From: Ophiostoma sp. CBS 140.51
Lineage: Eukaryota; Ascomycota; Sordariomycetes; Ophiostomatales; Ophiostomataceae
Reading direction: 5' to 3'
Length of the DNA: 64,000 nt
NCBI GenBank assembly: GCA_029298735.1
Contig: JANSLP010000001.1
Span: 1-64,000 of the forward strand
Below, piece by piece: positions 10,872-23,700 of this stretch. The position numbers and the translations under genes are program-made. The notes under the pieces are model-generated. The model made no database searches, was not told the DNA's origin, and worked only from the letters and a program-made list of their open reading frames with translations. Position 1 is the first letter of the stretch. Each line of letters begins with the position of its first letter.

Positions 10872-13800
10872 ATGGAGCCGGCCGTGGGGCACATTGTCCA
10901 GCTACAGGATGGCACCCGTGGTATCATCCGGTTTGCTGGACGGCCGCACTTCGCACCCGGCGATTGGGTCGGCGTGGAGCTTGAAGCACCCACTGGCAAG
11001 AACGACGGCAGTGTCCAGGGGGAGCGGTACTTTGACTGTGCTATGGGCCACGGCATGTTCCTCCGGCCAAAAGCCGTGACGGTCATTGGCGTGGCTGGCA
11101 ACGAGGAGGAGGAGGAGGAGGAGGAGGAGGACGATGAAGAGGAGGCAGAAGAGCCAGCACCTGCTCCACCTCCTCCACGGCAGCAGCCGCAAAGACCGGC
11201 TGCGGCACCGAGACCCTCAGTTGGTGCCACCGGACCGGCGGCAAGAAAATCAACAGTGGGCGGCCGGCCAAGCAGTGTCTACACCGGAACGTCTGCTGGC
11301 AGCCGGACCAGCATGTCTGGCGACCCGGGCCTGACAAAACGGATGAGTCTTAACGCGCCAAGTCCCAGTCCGGTCTCTCGGTCGCGGCCATCAAGTATAG
11401 CAAGAGTGAGTGATGAAGCAGTACTGTTATGGCTATGAAACCTGTTTTTAGATTGGGACTAACATGATGTAGTCACCAACGAAGTCGCCAACAAAACAAC
11501 TCGCGACCGGCCCTTCGAGTACAGCGACCTCACGCACAGGAACTCCCTCCAATGCTGGTACTGGTGCTGGCGGCCGACTTTCCTCTGTGACTTCCCGGCC
11601 TCGCCCATCGGTTGGCGGATCACGAACATCCATGGGGCCACCGGCGGTGCCAGCATCACGAGGTGGCCGTCTTTCGACAACTTCCTCAACCACCAGCCGC
11701 ACGACTACCTCTCAGCCACGGCTAGGAGCGACACGGCCGGGAGTCAGTGGTACTACTACATCTCGCGTGGGCGGCCGGCCGTCCAGCATCCGCGTCGCAT
11801 CTGGAGATTCTGGTAACGAGAGTGCTGGTAGTAGCCGCTTAAGCACCGCAAGGCCCACTCGGGGTAGCATTGATGGCCGGATCATGTCTCCCCAAAAGAG
11901 CAGCGATGATGAGATATTGTCTCCCCAGCCAAAGAGCCCTGTCCAGTCAAGAGCTGCTGCCTTGGAGCGTCTCACTTCAGGAGCACCCAAAGCCGTGGCT
12001 GCTACGAGTGCTCGGCAGACGGCTGCCGCTGCCTCGAGCGCTGCCACAACTACTACTCGTCCTGCCGCGTCGACAGCAGCTGCACACCGGGAAATCGAAG
12101 ATCTTAAGGCGAAACTACGGGTCCTGGAGCGGAAGCGACTGGAAGACCGTGACAAGCTCAAGCAGTTGGACAAGCTGAACGCCGACTGCGAAAAGTACCA
12201 AGGTATCATCCAGAAGATCCAGGCCAAGTACCAACCCCAGCAGCAGGAGAACACCGACCTTCGCAAACAACTAAAGGAGGCCGAGACCCTCTTGGAGTCG
12301 GTGGAGACGATGCAGGCTGAGCACGACTCGGCCATGGAGCTGGCAACACTGGATCGAGAGATGGCAGAAGAGCAGGCCGAAGTGTACAAGGCCGAGCTGG
12401 ATGCCGTCAAACTCAAGAATGAGGAGCTGGAGCTCGAGGTTGAAGTGCTGCGCGGCGAAAATGCCGAGTTTACGCAGGGCATGTCGCCGGAAGAAAAGGC
12501 CAGTGCCAGCTGGCTGCAAATGGAGCGCACCAACGAGCGCCTGCGCGAGGCCCTGCTCCGTCTGCGGGATATCACCCAGCAACAGGAGGAAGAGCTGCGC
12601 GACGAGGTGAAGATTCTCGAGGAGGACGTCAAGGAGCTTACCGCGGCCAAGGAGCAGCACGAGTCAACCAAAGAGAAGCTTGTTCAGGCAGAGGCTGTTG
12701 TCGAAGACCTCCGGCAGCAGCTCGACGCGGCCCAGGCCGCCGACGATATGATTATGGACCTGACGGAACGCAACATGAGCCAGGCCGAGCAGGTGGAGGA
12801 GCTCAAGGCCGTTATTGAAGATTTGGAGAACCTCAAGGAGATCAACGACGAGCTCGAAATCAACCACGTCCAGAACGAGCGCGAGCTGCAGGAGGAGCTC
12901 GACTTCAAGGCTGCCGTCATCCAGGAGCAGGCCCGTCGTGCCGGTCAGCAGGAGGAGAAGCTGGAGGAGATGGAGTATGGCCTGACGCGGTTCCGCGAGG
13001 TGGTGACGGGCTTGCAGAGTGACCTGGAGGACATGCGCGCGTCACACGCTGTGACCGAGAACGAGTCGGAGCAGCTCAACAGCCGGTCGCGCGCGATTAT
13101 GGACCTCAACATGAAGCTGCAGCTGTCGGCTGCCAAAGCACAAGTCAAGACGATCGACCTCGAGCTCCGGCGCATGGAGGCCCAGGAGGCCGAGCAGCAC
13201 TTGGAGATTGTCAAGCTCTTCTTACCCGATGCCTACCTGCAGACGGACCGCAACTCTGTACTTGCCCTGTTGCGCTTCCGCCGCCTGGCATTCAAGGCCA
13301 ACCTGCTCAACGGCTTTGTGCGCGAGCGCATCAACCAGCCGGCGCACCCGGGCCACGAAGACGACGTGTTTGTTGGCTGCGACGTGGTGGACAAGCTCAC
13401 GTGGGTGTCTGCTATGTGCGACCGCTTCGTGAGTGCCATCAGCCGCTGCTCGACGGACAACTTTGCGCGCTTCGACGGTGCTCTGTACGAGCTGGAGCCC
13501 GTGGAGCGTGCCCTCAACGCCTGGATCGACGGTCTGCGTCGCGATGAGCTCAAGGAGCAGACCTGTGCTGCTGAGCTGCAGCGGTCCATTGCCCTCATGT
13601 CGCACCTCGCCGAGGTGCACCTGTCTGCTGCTGCCAACCAGCAGCAGCAGCAGTCTACGCCCAAGGCCAACGGCTTCAACAACAATAACAGCAGCGTCAG
13701 CATTGGCAACGATGAGGAGCACGACGGCCAGGACCTCGAGAGCTTTGCTGATAACCTGCACATGCGCGCCGTGCTCATGCAGAGCCACCTCGAGTCAGCA

Positions 13801-15453
13801 TCGATTGCTCTGCACACGGCTCGCGGCATGGTGCAGCGCGTCATCCCGCCCACGGACGACGAAGACGATGCTGCCCAGTACTTTGCCCGCCGCGCCGAGG
13901 CGGCCATTGCTCAGACACGCAGCGCCAAGGTGGTGGCCGGCAAGGCGGTTCGTGCTCTTGAGGAGCTCAAGTCGCGCTCGCTGTCTCTGATGCCGGACAC
14001 GCTGGAGGCGTTTGAGACGTGCGAGGCGGCCTCGCGCGGCTTGGCCGAGCTGGCCGGCCGCATGGGCCTGGATTTGTTTGCTTTGCTGCACGAGGAGGGC
14101 CGCACGGAGCCGTACACGTACGCCGAGGTGCAGACGGTGGTGCACAATGCTACACTGGCGGTGGCCCGTGGCAACAACACCGATGGCGGCTCTGCCGATG
14201 AGGACCTCTTTGCTACGTACCTGGCCAAGCTGCGTGCTGTGGCCACTCAGGTGACGGATGTGGCGGCTCTGTCGGGCGACCTCTCCCAAACGCTCGAGTT
14301 TGACCGTCCTGCTGCGCCATGGGTGGTCCGTGGCCAGGAGATCAAGGCCTCCAAGACGGTGCCCGTTGATGCCGAAGAGGAACTGCGCCGTCTGCGTGAG
14401 GACCATGCTGAGGCCCGCCGCGTGATTACGCGCCGCGACAACGACTTGGACACGGCCCAGCTCAAGATCGAGACCTTGGAGAGCAAGATGCGCGACGCGC
14501 AGAACAAGGCGTCGGTGATTGCAGAACTGGAGCGGTCGATGGCGGCTGAGCAGGTGTTTACGAAGCAGCTCAAGGAGGATATCGAGAAGCAGGACCGCGA
14601 GCTCAAGAGTCTCGAGGCCGACCGCGACCGCTGGAAGAAGATTGCCAGCGATGCCAGCCTGCTGGCCGGTGGCGGTGTGGACGGCACGGGCGAGGATGGC
14701 GAGGGTGCCGACGGCCAGCTGGTCGCCGGTGGTGGATCGGGCAACCAGGCGGCGGCCCGTCACTCCAAGGAGCGGGCGGTGGCCACGGCGCGCGAGATGG
14801 AGGCGCTCAAGGCCGAGATTGCCAGCCTGCAGGCCGTTGTGCGGTACCTGCGCGAGGACAGCCGTCGCGCCCGTCTCACCGAGCAGGCCAACCACGCCTG
14901 GCTTGCCGAGCCGCTGCTGCAGAAGAGCAAGCGGAGACAGCAGAAGCAACAGCAGCAGCAGAAGCAACAACAACCGACTGCGACTACACGGGCTCAGGCG
15001 GTGGCTGTCGAGGCACGCGACGTGCTGGGCGAGCTGGTGAAGATGGCCAGCGCCGCACGTGTGTACGATCTCGGCAAGCAGTTGCCTGCCGACCGTCTGG
15101 CCTGGCGCCCTGCACACACTTCGCCTGGCTACCACTCTGCTAAGCTGGCCGAGGACTACGCGGCATGGAAGGGCTGGGAGGCGTCGGTGGTGCGCAAGGC
15201 ACGGGACGTGAACAGCGGTGCTGCCGTGGCCGCAGGTGCTGGTGGTGCTGGGGCCGACTTTGTGTCGAGCAAGCGTCTGGCGCGCAAGCAGCACGCAGCC
15301 TCGGCACGCCAACAGCAGATCCGTCTTCCGGGATCGGCCGACGATGACAAGGAGAACAACAGTCCTGCTGGCGGCGTCCGGGTGGTTGGTGAGGGCACGC
15401 AGTCGTGGTGGCGGCGGCAGGTGCACACGGACGATCCCGTGTACCGCTCTTAA
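10872..15453 (+). CDS. Dynactin large subunit p150-Glued
   Basis: Largest subunit of dynactin, which links dynein to microtubules and cargo. The exons are 10872-11405 and 11473-15453, with a 67-base intron (GTGAGT, branch GACTAAC, TAG), giving 1504 residues. An N-terminal CAP-Gly domain (about 5-66) has the hallmark GKNDGSVQG and binds microtubules and EB proteins. It is followed by an unbroken Glu/Asp tract from a GAG repeat (about 78-91) and a Ser/Pro/Arg-rich basic linker. A long coiled coil (about 385-755) contacts dynein intermediate chain. A dynactin-type helical region (about 755-1000) follows, then a second coiled coil (about 1145-1240) and a Gln-rich stretch (about 1335-1350). The start gccgccATGg has good context. 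It is longer than most fungal p150 proteins, mainly through low-complexity inserts. Orthologues are ro-3 in Neurospora and NIP100 in yeast. Confidence 0.96.
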
Positions 15454-15755
15454 GGCTTGAGAAGACTTAGGGAGTAGAGGAGGGAGACACACAACACCAC
15501 AACAATGATATCACAGGAAGGGTGCTTTAGTCATGATACAATGTATCCTTCCTGTTACCGTACAGAGCTGTCTGCTATATACCCCCATTTTCATTTCGTT
15601 TCTTGAGCATAGAACGTCATAGTTTACTTAAAAAATAATCTTCTTTTTTATTATTTCGTGCTGCAGAATGTGGTTGCAGTGATCCAGGAGCGGACTCCCG
15701 TACTTTTCGTATTTTTGTGCTAATAACGGCAACGCTATACATACTCCTTATCCAT
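15454..15755. other. Short convergent spacer
   Basis: About 300 bases between the stops of dynactin p150 (+) and SRP19 (-). It holds both 3' ends, with T-rich and A-rich runs near 15630-15655. No gene or repeat was seen. Confidence 0.5.
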
Positions 15756-16631
15756 CTATGCCTTTCCCTTGCCCTTCTTGCCCTTCTTGGGGGTATCGCT
15801 GCCACCGATCGCGCCGCCTGGTGCCCCTCCACCGCCAAGAGCCGCCATGGCCTGCCGCATGTCAGGCATGCCACCACCACCCAGCGCACCCAGACCGCCC
15901 GGCCCACCGGCGCCTTGCATCTCCTTCATCACGTCCTGGAACAGGTTCTCGGACACACCGCCACCCGTCATGGCGGGGCTCAGATAGGGAACCAGTTCGG
16001 GCAGCTTCCACCCGCGCGGGATGGCCGGGCGCGGGTAGGCTTCGCCACGGGGCGGAGGCGGTGGTGCACCGCGGACTGTCTCGCGCAGACCAGCACTGGA
16101 CTCGGTGGTCGGGTGAGCAGCGAGGTAGCGGGCCACGAGAATGTAGAGGTGGTGCTTGTTCTTGACGGTCGTGCTGGCCTTGAGATCGACCTTGACACGG
16201 CCCGGGTTGGCCCAGTCCTTGGGATGGGTCTTGGTGGGCTCGAAGACGGTCCGCAGCTGCAGCTGGGCGCAGGCGTCGACCATGTCGCGTGCCAGCGGGT
16301 TGGAGACGGCAAGGCTCTTGCTGACACGACGGCCCTCGGCGCGCGAGCGGTCCTTGTCAAAGTAGACAGGGTAGAGCGCGGGAAAACCAGCGTAGGCAGG
16401 CGGGGGTCCTGTGCCGCCGGGACCGCCGACGATTTCTTGGCGCAGGACGCCAGGGTGCTGTTGTGGTATTGAAGATGCGGCGGCCGAGGGCTGTGTGGGT
16501 TGCTGCCGTGCGACAGGCTCTTTGCGGCGGATGATGTCGGTCTCGTCGAAATCGTCAATGTCGTCCTCGGAGGGGTCTGAGTAGACGTCGTCGCTGTCCT
16601 CGACCTCTTCGACTATTGCGTGGCGCGACAT
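15756..16631 (-). CDS. Signal recognition particle subunit SRP19
   Basis: Binds SRP RNA and helps assemble the particle that targets nascent proteins to the ER. The 291-residue reading frame has no intron. An acidic N-terminus (EEVEDSDDVYSDPSEDD) precedes the SRP19 domain, recognised by YPVYFDKDRSRAEGRRVSK, then VSNPLARDMVDAC and the block TKTHPKDWANPGRVKVDL. After the domain come a Pro-rich linker, a Gly-rich segment and a Lys-rich tail (KKGKKGKGKA), as in fungal Sec65-type proteins. The start MSRHAIVEEVE was preferred over an in-frame start 27 codons upstream because that extension is Pro/His-rich leader-like sequence. Confidence 0.95.
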   Translation of the reverse strand: MSRHAIVEEVEDSDDVYSDPSEDDIDDFDETDIIRRKEPVARQQPTQPSAAASSIPQQHPGVLRQEIVGGPGGTGPPPAYAGFPALYPVYFDKDRSRAEGRRVSKSLAVSNPLARDMVDACAQLQLRTVFEPTKTHPKDWANPGRVKVDLKASTTVKNKHHLYILVARYLAAHPTTESSAGLRETVRGAPPPPPRGEAYPRPAIPRGWKLPELVPYLSPAMTGGGVSENLFQDVMKEMQGAGGPGGLGALGGGGMPDMRQAMAALGGGGAPGGAIGGSDTPKKGKKGKGKA

Positions 16632-17227
16632 TGTGGCCGTGTATGTGTTGTGTGGTTGTGGGGGGTGAAGGACTAGAAAAGGGGAGATGGGTGGAAGGAG
16701 AGGTCGTCGCAACGTCGAGTTCGAGTTGTTTGAGGGGCGGATTGTGGATGTGGTGATAATACGTGTGTGCTCCTTCCTCCTAAGTCCTATTAAGTGGCCT
16801 GGAATTTTCTTGTGGGCAAAGCTGGCGGGGCGCTGTTTGTGGGGGCCGCTTTGGTATGTGGTAGGAAAAGTGGGTCTCTTTCTACCAACAGGCGAGAGCC
16901 TCGTCCCAGAAAAGCGACGAGGCTGCCTTTAGAAGGCACGGCAATTTACTCTACAGATCAATCGTACATCTTCAATATAAAATCATCGCAACTCAGATCA
17001 AACGAACATTAACAACCGCAACACCAGGCCACACGCCTGCGTTTATGATTGACACGTGACCGCTTCAACTCCGTCTTCAATATCACGTCGATATCTCTCG
17101 TAGATCACTTCCAAATAATCAATCTTCCAATATACTTGTGCGATATGTAAGTGGGATGAGAAAGCCTCAAGACTTTCTCTATATACCCCGATATCTCGCT
17201 TGCTATCTCGCTTGGTTTGGTGTAGAG
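16632..17227. promoter_or_regulatory. Spacer between SRP19 and the NYN/CCCH gene
   Basis: Both flanking genes are on the minus strand, so this holds the SRP19 promoter and the 3' UTR of the NYN/CCCH gene. CACGTGACC occurs near 17055. No coding sequence was recognised. Confidence 0.45.
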
Positions 17228-19141
17228 TTAATCGTCGCCGAGGAACGGCTGCTTAAACTTCGTTTTCGGGGGGTGCAGGCTCGAAGGGAACCGGCAGAAC
17301 GGCTGCATGCATTGTCCGTCACGCACGCTCGGGCACTAGTAGACGTATGTTAGCAGGTGGGCCATACAATGCAAATACAAAAGGGATGGAGGGCACGGAA
17401 CATACATTGTGGCCGTAAATGCATTCGTCATAGTCGCAGTCTTGACCGTAGGTGCAGGGCGACTGGCGCATCAAAAAGGTCAGAGCCTTCTTCTCGTCGG
17501 GCGTTGCCTTGAGCTTGTGGTTGTATTCGCAAAAGTCCTTGGGGCAGTGGCCGACAATCACATAGTTGTTGCAGAACTTGTCCCGACCCTTGCGTTTCTT
17601 GACACTGTCCACGTGTGCGGGGTTAAACGTCACAGGTGGATCGAGGCCGCGCTCGCCAGGGTTCCAGGTAGGCTTGTTCTTCTCAAGCAGCGCAGCGGCT
17701 GCGGCGGCTGCACTGGCAGCCTTGATCTGCAGGTTCTTGGTCGTGGCCTGAGGGAAGGTCAAAGTCGGCGTCGGGGTGCTCTGCGCAGTGGTAGTAGCGC
17801 TCGCATAGCTACTGGATGGCGACTTGGTGGGCGACAAGACCTTAGCTTTGGCGCTGCCATTGATTGCCGAGACCGGCACCACGCCGTTCGTCTTGGTGAT
17901 TCCGTTCCGGCTGTCGCTGCTCGGTGGCGAGGTACGACCGGTGCCGTTGGTAGTAGGGGTCGGAGGGGCTGCGTTCGGGACGCGGTCGGCGACCAGCTTG
18001 TCGGCTCGGAAGACAGTGTCGTTAAAGTTGACAATCTCAATATTGGTTGCGATGAGCTCACGAACAGTCGGTGAGCCCTCGAGAATGCGAAGACGGTGGC
18101 GCGTGCTTTGGTCGCTGCTCAACTCGTCTAGGAACGGGGCGTACCCAGAATCGTGTGAGATGCCCAGCACAACTATCTTGCAGTTGACATTGTGTAAGTG
18201 CCAACGAGCGTCCTCTGTATTTGTTAGTGTTTGGTCCAATCAAAGCATAATGATATAGAGGGAGATAAGGCACACCTCTAATCTTGGAATCGGCACGTTC
18301 TTTCCCGTAGCCGACGTCAATAAAGTCAAACGAGGCTTTGGCCTGTGTAAAGCCAAGGGTAAACTGCTTGAATTGATTCTCGCTGGCGATACTGCCAGAC
18401 TGACGCATAGCCGTGGCGAGGCCAGACTGGTTGGCACATATCTTTACGACAATCTCCATCTTGGAGGCCAAGTCACCGCACAGTCCGATGATGGCGGCGC
18501 GTAGGGCGTGGGCTGCTCGCTTTCCGCCCTCAAGTCCATCATTAATGAAAGAGTCTTGGAACTGTTTGTTGGTGTTAGTCTGACAGCGTTGAACAGATGT
18601 AGAGTATTGAAGAAGTGCATACCAAGAGCCCATCTCCGTCAATCAATACGGCGACATAAGGATGGCGGTTCTGTTTAATACCAGTTAGCATTCGTCCTGT
18701 CTTTTGTTCGTCTGCCTTGTTTTGTCCCTGTCTTCCCATCCCTTTCTCCACTGCATACCCTTTGTTCGTCGTTTTCGTTCGTAAGCTGCTGAATCTTGCT
18801 GTCTAACGTCTGCACCTGCTGCTGAAAATTGCGTCGTGAGGTTCGGGCATCGTCTAAGTCAAGGCGGCAGTTTGCAAGTTGGCTCTGGAGATGCGACGTC
18901 TCCGTGTGTAGGAGGGACTCCAAACGTTGGCTGTAATTGAATAGATCCTAAAAGAGGGGAAATGTAGTCAGCAAACTTTGTCAAAAACGGCCAAACGATC
19001 AAACGATCACGAGATCAAACGATGCAAGACAAAAGACCCCGGGGAACTTACCTGCAAAAGCTGTGAATGGCTATCCTCATATTGACGCAGTTGCTGGAAC
19101 CGGTGCCTGAGCAGGTCAAGGTCGCTGCCTATGCCGGACAT
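17228..19141 (-). CDS. Coiled-coil, NYN-like nuclease and triple CCCH zinc-finger protein
   Basis: Six exons join in frame to 509 residues: 19052-19141, 18759-18947, 18623-18670, 18276-18561, 17406-18214 and 17228-17335. All five introns have GT-AG ends. Residues 1-93 are predicted coiled coil. Residues 98-245 look like a NYN/PIN-fold nuclease: YVAVLIDGDG (D104, D106), then FIDVGYGKERAD (D191, D200), then VVLGISHDSGYAPFL (D226), the usual spacing of acidic residues in this fold. A Ser/Thr/Ala-rich linker follows. Three CCCH fingers end the protein: C-x8-C-x4-C-x3-H at 419-437, C-x5-C-x4-C-x3-H at 458-473, and C-x7-C-x4-C-x6-H at 475-495. Nuclease plus CCCH recalls metazoan Regnase, so an RNA-cleaving or RNA-binding role is inferred. 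Intron 1 contains repeats of AAACGATC. Confidence 0.85.
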
Positions 19142-20755
19142 GGTGGCGGCGTCTTTTTGTCTCTCTTTGATGCTCTCCGAACAATATGGGTAAAAAGCTC
19201 GTCAATCGACAATCAAGGGGTAAAAGACAGGCAAAATCGGTAAGGCCCGAGACAACGAAGGGTTCGACGATGTGGGAGAAGCAAATGTCCGTCGAGGGAA
19301 ACGAGGGTCTCTGTGATCTGTGATCTGTGGTCTGTGAGCTAAAGAGGTCCGAGGTATGGATATAAGACGTCGTCTGAGCGGACGCGATTTTCTCTTTCTT
19401 TGAATGTCGCGTTGACGCTACGCGCTGGCAAGCGGTTACCATTTAAAGCTTACCCAGGAACACAAGCAGGGGAAGTGGCGACTCTCGTCTTGGGTGACGT
19501 TAGGAACGAAGGAGGCAATTGGGGCAAAAATGATGGAAATGATGAGGAAGCTGCCAAATTGAACGGTGAGTCCACCAGAATTGTTGTATGCAAAGTGTAA
19601 ATTTTGTTGGAAGGTGCGAGGTGCCATTGACAATAATTTAATTGTTTCCAGAATGGGGGAAGGAGCAATGAAGGACAGGGCAGGCTGCAAGTACTTGTCG
19701 GGCTCCCTGTATTGCTGTAACACGTATTAGCAGGTGTTTATATGTGCTAGGCCGAAAATAGTAATTGCCTGGAATAGCCCGCTGCTAGAGGTCGGGAAAC
19801 AGAAAGGGGGAAACTGCAACTGGTCGTGTGGGGAAGCGGACGGTGAGCAGGCCTCTTTCCTACCTTGTCACCTTCGCTATCATTATCCATTTTCCATTGT
19901 TCATGGTCTCCTAACTTGCGCAATCCGCGAACGAGACCATTTACACCTGCGTATCGACCGTAGCTATTCCAAGCTCATTAACAGTACGGCATGAAAAAGA
20001 ACTATTCTCACCACTAACCCTCTCTCGCTCGCTGCATCTAACTTGGAGGCTCTGTTGGTCTTGACCAGTTGGCCTGTTTTCCAGCCTTACTTGTCCCTGT
20101 CTTCCGCAGATGGTTTTCTGTTTTCTGTCTACTGTTTTTGGATCATGGTTTCTGCTTGTTGGTTTCTGTTTACTGGGCTCTCATCTCTCGCCTAGAATGC
20201 TCCTATTCGCCATTGCCTCCCTTAGACAACTCACACCCGACACACTATTAAGCATGCAGCCGCTACATAATGCTGAAAGGCCGCATGGTTGTGATTGGCA
20301 GCCAGAAGTCGGACGGAAAAACGCCATTGCAGAGAGCTGGCCTGTCGTATTGAGGTCACTTTCAACTGTTGAACTTTTCGAAACAGTCTGAAAGAAATAG
20401 ACGGAACCGAGAAGCAGAAGCCTGAACATGAAGCAGGAAGCAGAAAGCTGAAAACGGAATGCTGTGATTCATCTCGGGTACTTCCCCGAAGGTGGGTGTG
20501 ATTATGATCAAGTCACGGATGAGAATGAGAGTCACCCATTGCGCTCGGCATGAGGGTCTTGTATACATAAAGTACATGGCCATTGACGGCCCGTTCATTT
20601 TGAATGTGTACCTGAACCCGCAAAGTATGTACATGAAGCAATAAAAACCCCTCGCGGTGGCGTTTCTTGTCCAATTTTGAAGACTGTCCTTGGCTACCCT
20701 TATCGTTCAATTCGGATCAATTCGAACATCTCAGTATCTACCGACTCATCGCACC
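19142..20755. promoter_or_regulatory. Upstream region of NYN/CCCH gene, 3' side of Zn2Cys6 gene
   Basis: This 1.6 kb spacer separates two minus-strand genes. It should contain the NYN/CCCH promoter and the transcription-factor 3' UTR. A degenerate 7-base tandem repeat lies at 19311-19338. No open frame here has a recognisable domain. Confidence 0.45.
19311..19338. repeat. Degenerate CTGTGAT tandem repeat
   Basis: Four consecutive 7-base units (CTGTGAT, CTGTGAT, CTGTGGT, CTGTGAG), about 170 bases before the NYN/CCCH start codon. Probably a neutral microsatellite in the leader. Confidence 0.7.
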
Positions 20756-23700
20756 TCAGAATGAGTTGTAGTTGTTCAGCAAACTCCACAGACTGTTGTT
20801 GCCAAAGTCGCCCTCGAACTGCCACGGGATCACCGTGCCATCAATCGATGAGTTCACTCCCGGGCCATTGCCATCCACGCCCGGCTGCTGCTGCTGCTGT
20901 TGGGGAGGCGCGCTTCCACGTGCATTGGATTCGGCTGCAGCTGTGCGAGCTGCCGAGACAGCGGCTAGGGCAGCAGCATCGGCCGCATCTAGATCGGCGG
21001 ACAAGTCGCCCACGCCGGAGCTGACATTGTTCAAGAGGTCCATGCTGGTGCCGCCAATGCCGCCCATCAGGCTGCCACCGTTGGCACCGCCGCCACTACC
21101 CCATGCAGACGGTGCCGACCCGTCGCTGACACCGAGCAAGATGTTGTACGCCAAGTCACCCGTCGGGCAAATGGGCGGCAGCGACGACCAGTCAAAGTTA
21201 TCCGGGAAGAAGGAGTCGACCATGGCCTGCTCGGCGGTGCCGTCATGTGTTCCGGCGAGGCCCTCGAAGCCTTGCGATGCCAGCTGGGGATCGAGCAGAC
21301 TAGACGATGTAAGCGGCTCAGGTTCGTTTTGCTGTTGTTGTGCCGTCTGTCCGAGACCGAGACTACCGTTGCCCGTGGCACCGTTCGCCCCGAGAGCACC
21401 TGCAGCTGCCGACTCAGCTGTCGGCGTATTCTTGCCGTTCGTAAAAACGTCGCTGGCGCCGCTAGACAGAACGGAGCCAGATGAGACACCGCCTGGTGTG
21501 CGACTGCTGCTGGCTGTGGCGCTTCCGTTGGTGCCTTGAGCTTCACTACCCTTCTTTCCAACGTCTCCCAAGACGGGCCCGTCGCCCTTGAGACTGGGAT
21601 CGATATTGCTAAGCGTCAGATCGTCAACGGGTGCTGCGCCGGGACCCAGGATGCCGCTAAGACCGTGGTCGTTCTCGAGGAAGCTGATGCCGAGCGTCTT
21701 GCGCAAACGCAGGTAGATGGCATGGAGTACACCAAGTGCCGACCTTGCCAGGCTGTAGTGCTCCATCATGATCTCGAAGCGCTGGACCGACCAGCGGTAA
21801 TGCTGGATAGCTTCTGGCAACAGTTCGGGGTGCTCCTTGGGGAATAAAATGTAAATGGCAGCCATCAGAACGAGCGAGTCAAAGGTGCCAAAGAAGAGCG
21901 AGAAGGTCTTGTACTGCTGGGGCTTGAGGGAGGCAAAGTGCATCCGCTGCACCTGCAGCATCCGAATGCACGCCTTGAGGGCCTCGGTCCGGCTCTTGGC
22001 GCGTGTGAAGATGTACGGCCGGTGGAGTGCCATGTAGTTGAAAATCATGATCTGGGGCATCGTGGCGCGAATGCTGCGCAGCCAGCCGAACCCGGGCAGG
22101 TCGTCGTAGCGGGTGTCAGGGTTCTCCATGCGGAAGACAGGCGGCGTTCGCGATTCAATGTCGACAATTTTCTCGTGCAGCTCATCGATGCGGCTAAAGT
22201 CGCGGGGACAGGGTCCTTCCTTTTCGAATTCGAGAATCGGACGGAGCGGGGAAATGGCTTCAAACGACCAGATGGCGCGCGACAGCGGAGTCGGGGGGTC
22301 GTTTTCGCCACGCGCTTGCACGGGCATTGTGGACCGCTCGGCATAGGTCTTGGGCATGATGCAGTCGATCGGTAGCGTCATGCGGGCTGTAGGGTCGACG
22401 GTGATGGGCCGGCCGAGAATCACACCCATTTGGATATCCCAGCTAACAAGTGTCATCCAGAGGCGGCGACGGCGCTGAATCTCCCACTGGTTCTCGAGGA
22501 CAGCCTCGGCCGTGTTCGCCCAGGGCTTGGGATCCATCGAGCTGCGGTGCAGGCCGACTTCTTGTGCATCACGAATCGCACCTCCAATGACATGCCACTA
22601 GCAGTTTGTTAGAAAATAATCGGTTAGTAGACAAGAGACTGGGAGAAGGAACATACGGCTTCTGTAATGAGGGCCACGTATTTGAGAAAGGCACCTCGTG
22701 CAAACCCAGCTAGCACTGTGGTAAAGGACATTTGCCGTTTGCCCAGCAGATTCAGAATGCCCATACCAGCTTCGCTGTAGTCCAGTGCTAGGTCTTCGGG
22801 GGTGGCATTGTTGGCGTGCTTGATGCCTTCGAAGAACGCCATGTGCTCCTCGTTGCTGGCCTCGAGCATCAGCAGACCCATGGACATGACATTGAATAGA
22901 AGCGCGGGAAAGGCGCGCAAGTCGGGCGACAGCTGGTTCGGCGACTGCAGCGTGCCAAAGGGGCCCATGGCCACGTCGGTCCAGTCGGACAGCTGCTTTT
23001 GAAAGACGTCTTCGTCGATGGCAAAGTAGTTCCAATTGTACTCGACGAAGTAGGTGTCGACGAGGCGGTCGATGGCGGCGCGTGGTGGCAGTTCGCGGAC
23101 GAGTGCTCGGTATCGGTCGGCGGTGCCGTAAGGGTCGCCAATCTGTGGCCGCTGGTGGTGCTGGTGGTCAAAGGAAGGATGTTGAGAGTGGATGAGTTTG
23201 TGGGATTCGTGCTGCTGTTGTCGTGTCGCTGCCTGCTTTGCTTGCAGTTGTGAGGCACTGTTGCCGTTGTTCTGTTGGTAGTAAAACTGCTGCTCGGCGA
23301 CTGCGGCAGCATGTGCAGCTTCTGCCGTCGGTACCACGTTGTTTGAGCCATCTAGTCTTTCTGATACCATGCTGGCTAGGGTGGCGCTGTCTGTGATGCC
23401 GCCTTCACCACCGCCATTCCCGCCCAGTCCTAACAGCTGCTCGCCGACGTCACCACCACCTGCCACATTGTTGCCACGTCCGCCGTCGAGTCGGTTCAGG
23501 AATCCGAGTGTGTTGGCGGCACTCTGCGCGTATCCGAAGCCGGCTGCCTTGACAGGCATTGTACCGCCGGCCTGCAGCGCACGGCCATAGGTAGCAGCTT
23601 CAAGGACGCGCATGTGGTGGCGTTCGCGGGACATGGCGACAGTCTCGTAGTGGCAGCTGGCTTCCATCTTGCGGTCGATGCAGGCCTTGCACGGCATGTT

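Noticed and set aside
11712..12671. 319-codon Ser-rich frame antisense to dynactin, and other long antisense frames within coding genes
   Set aside because: They are mirror images of the GC-biased third positions of the real genes.
16632..16712. 27-codon N-terminal extension of SRP19
   Set aside because: The extension is Pro/His-rich leader-like sequence, while the downstream ATG gives the acidic start expected for fungal SRP19.
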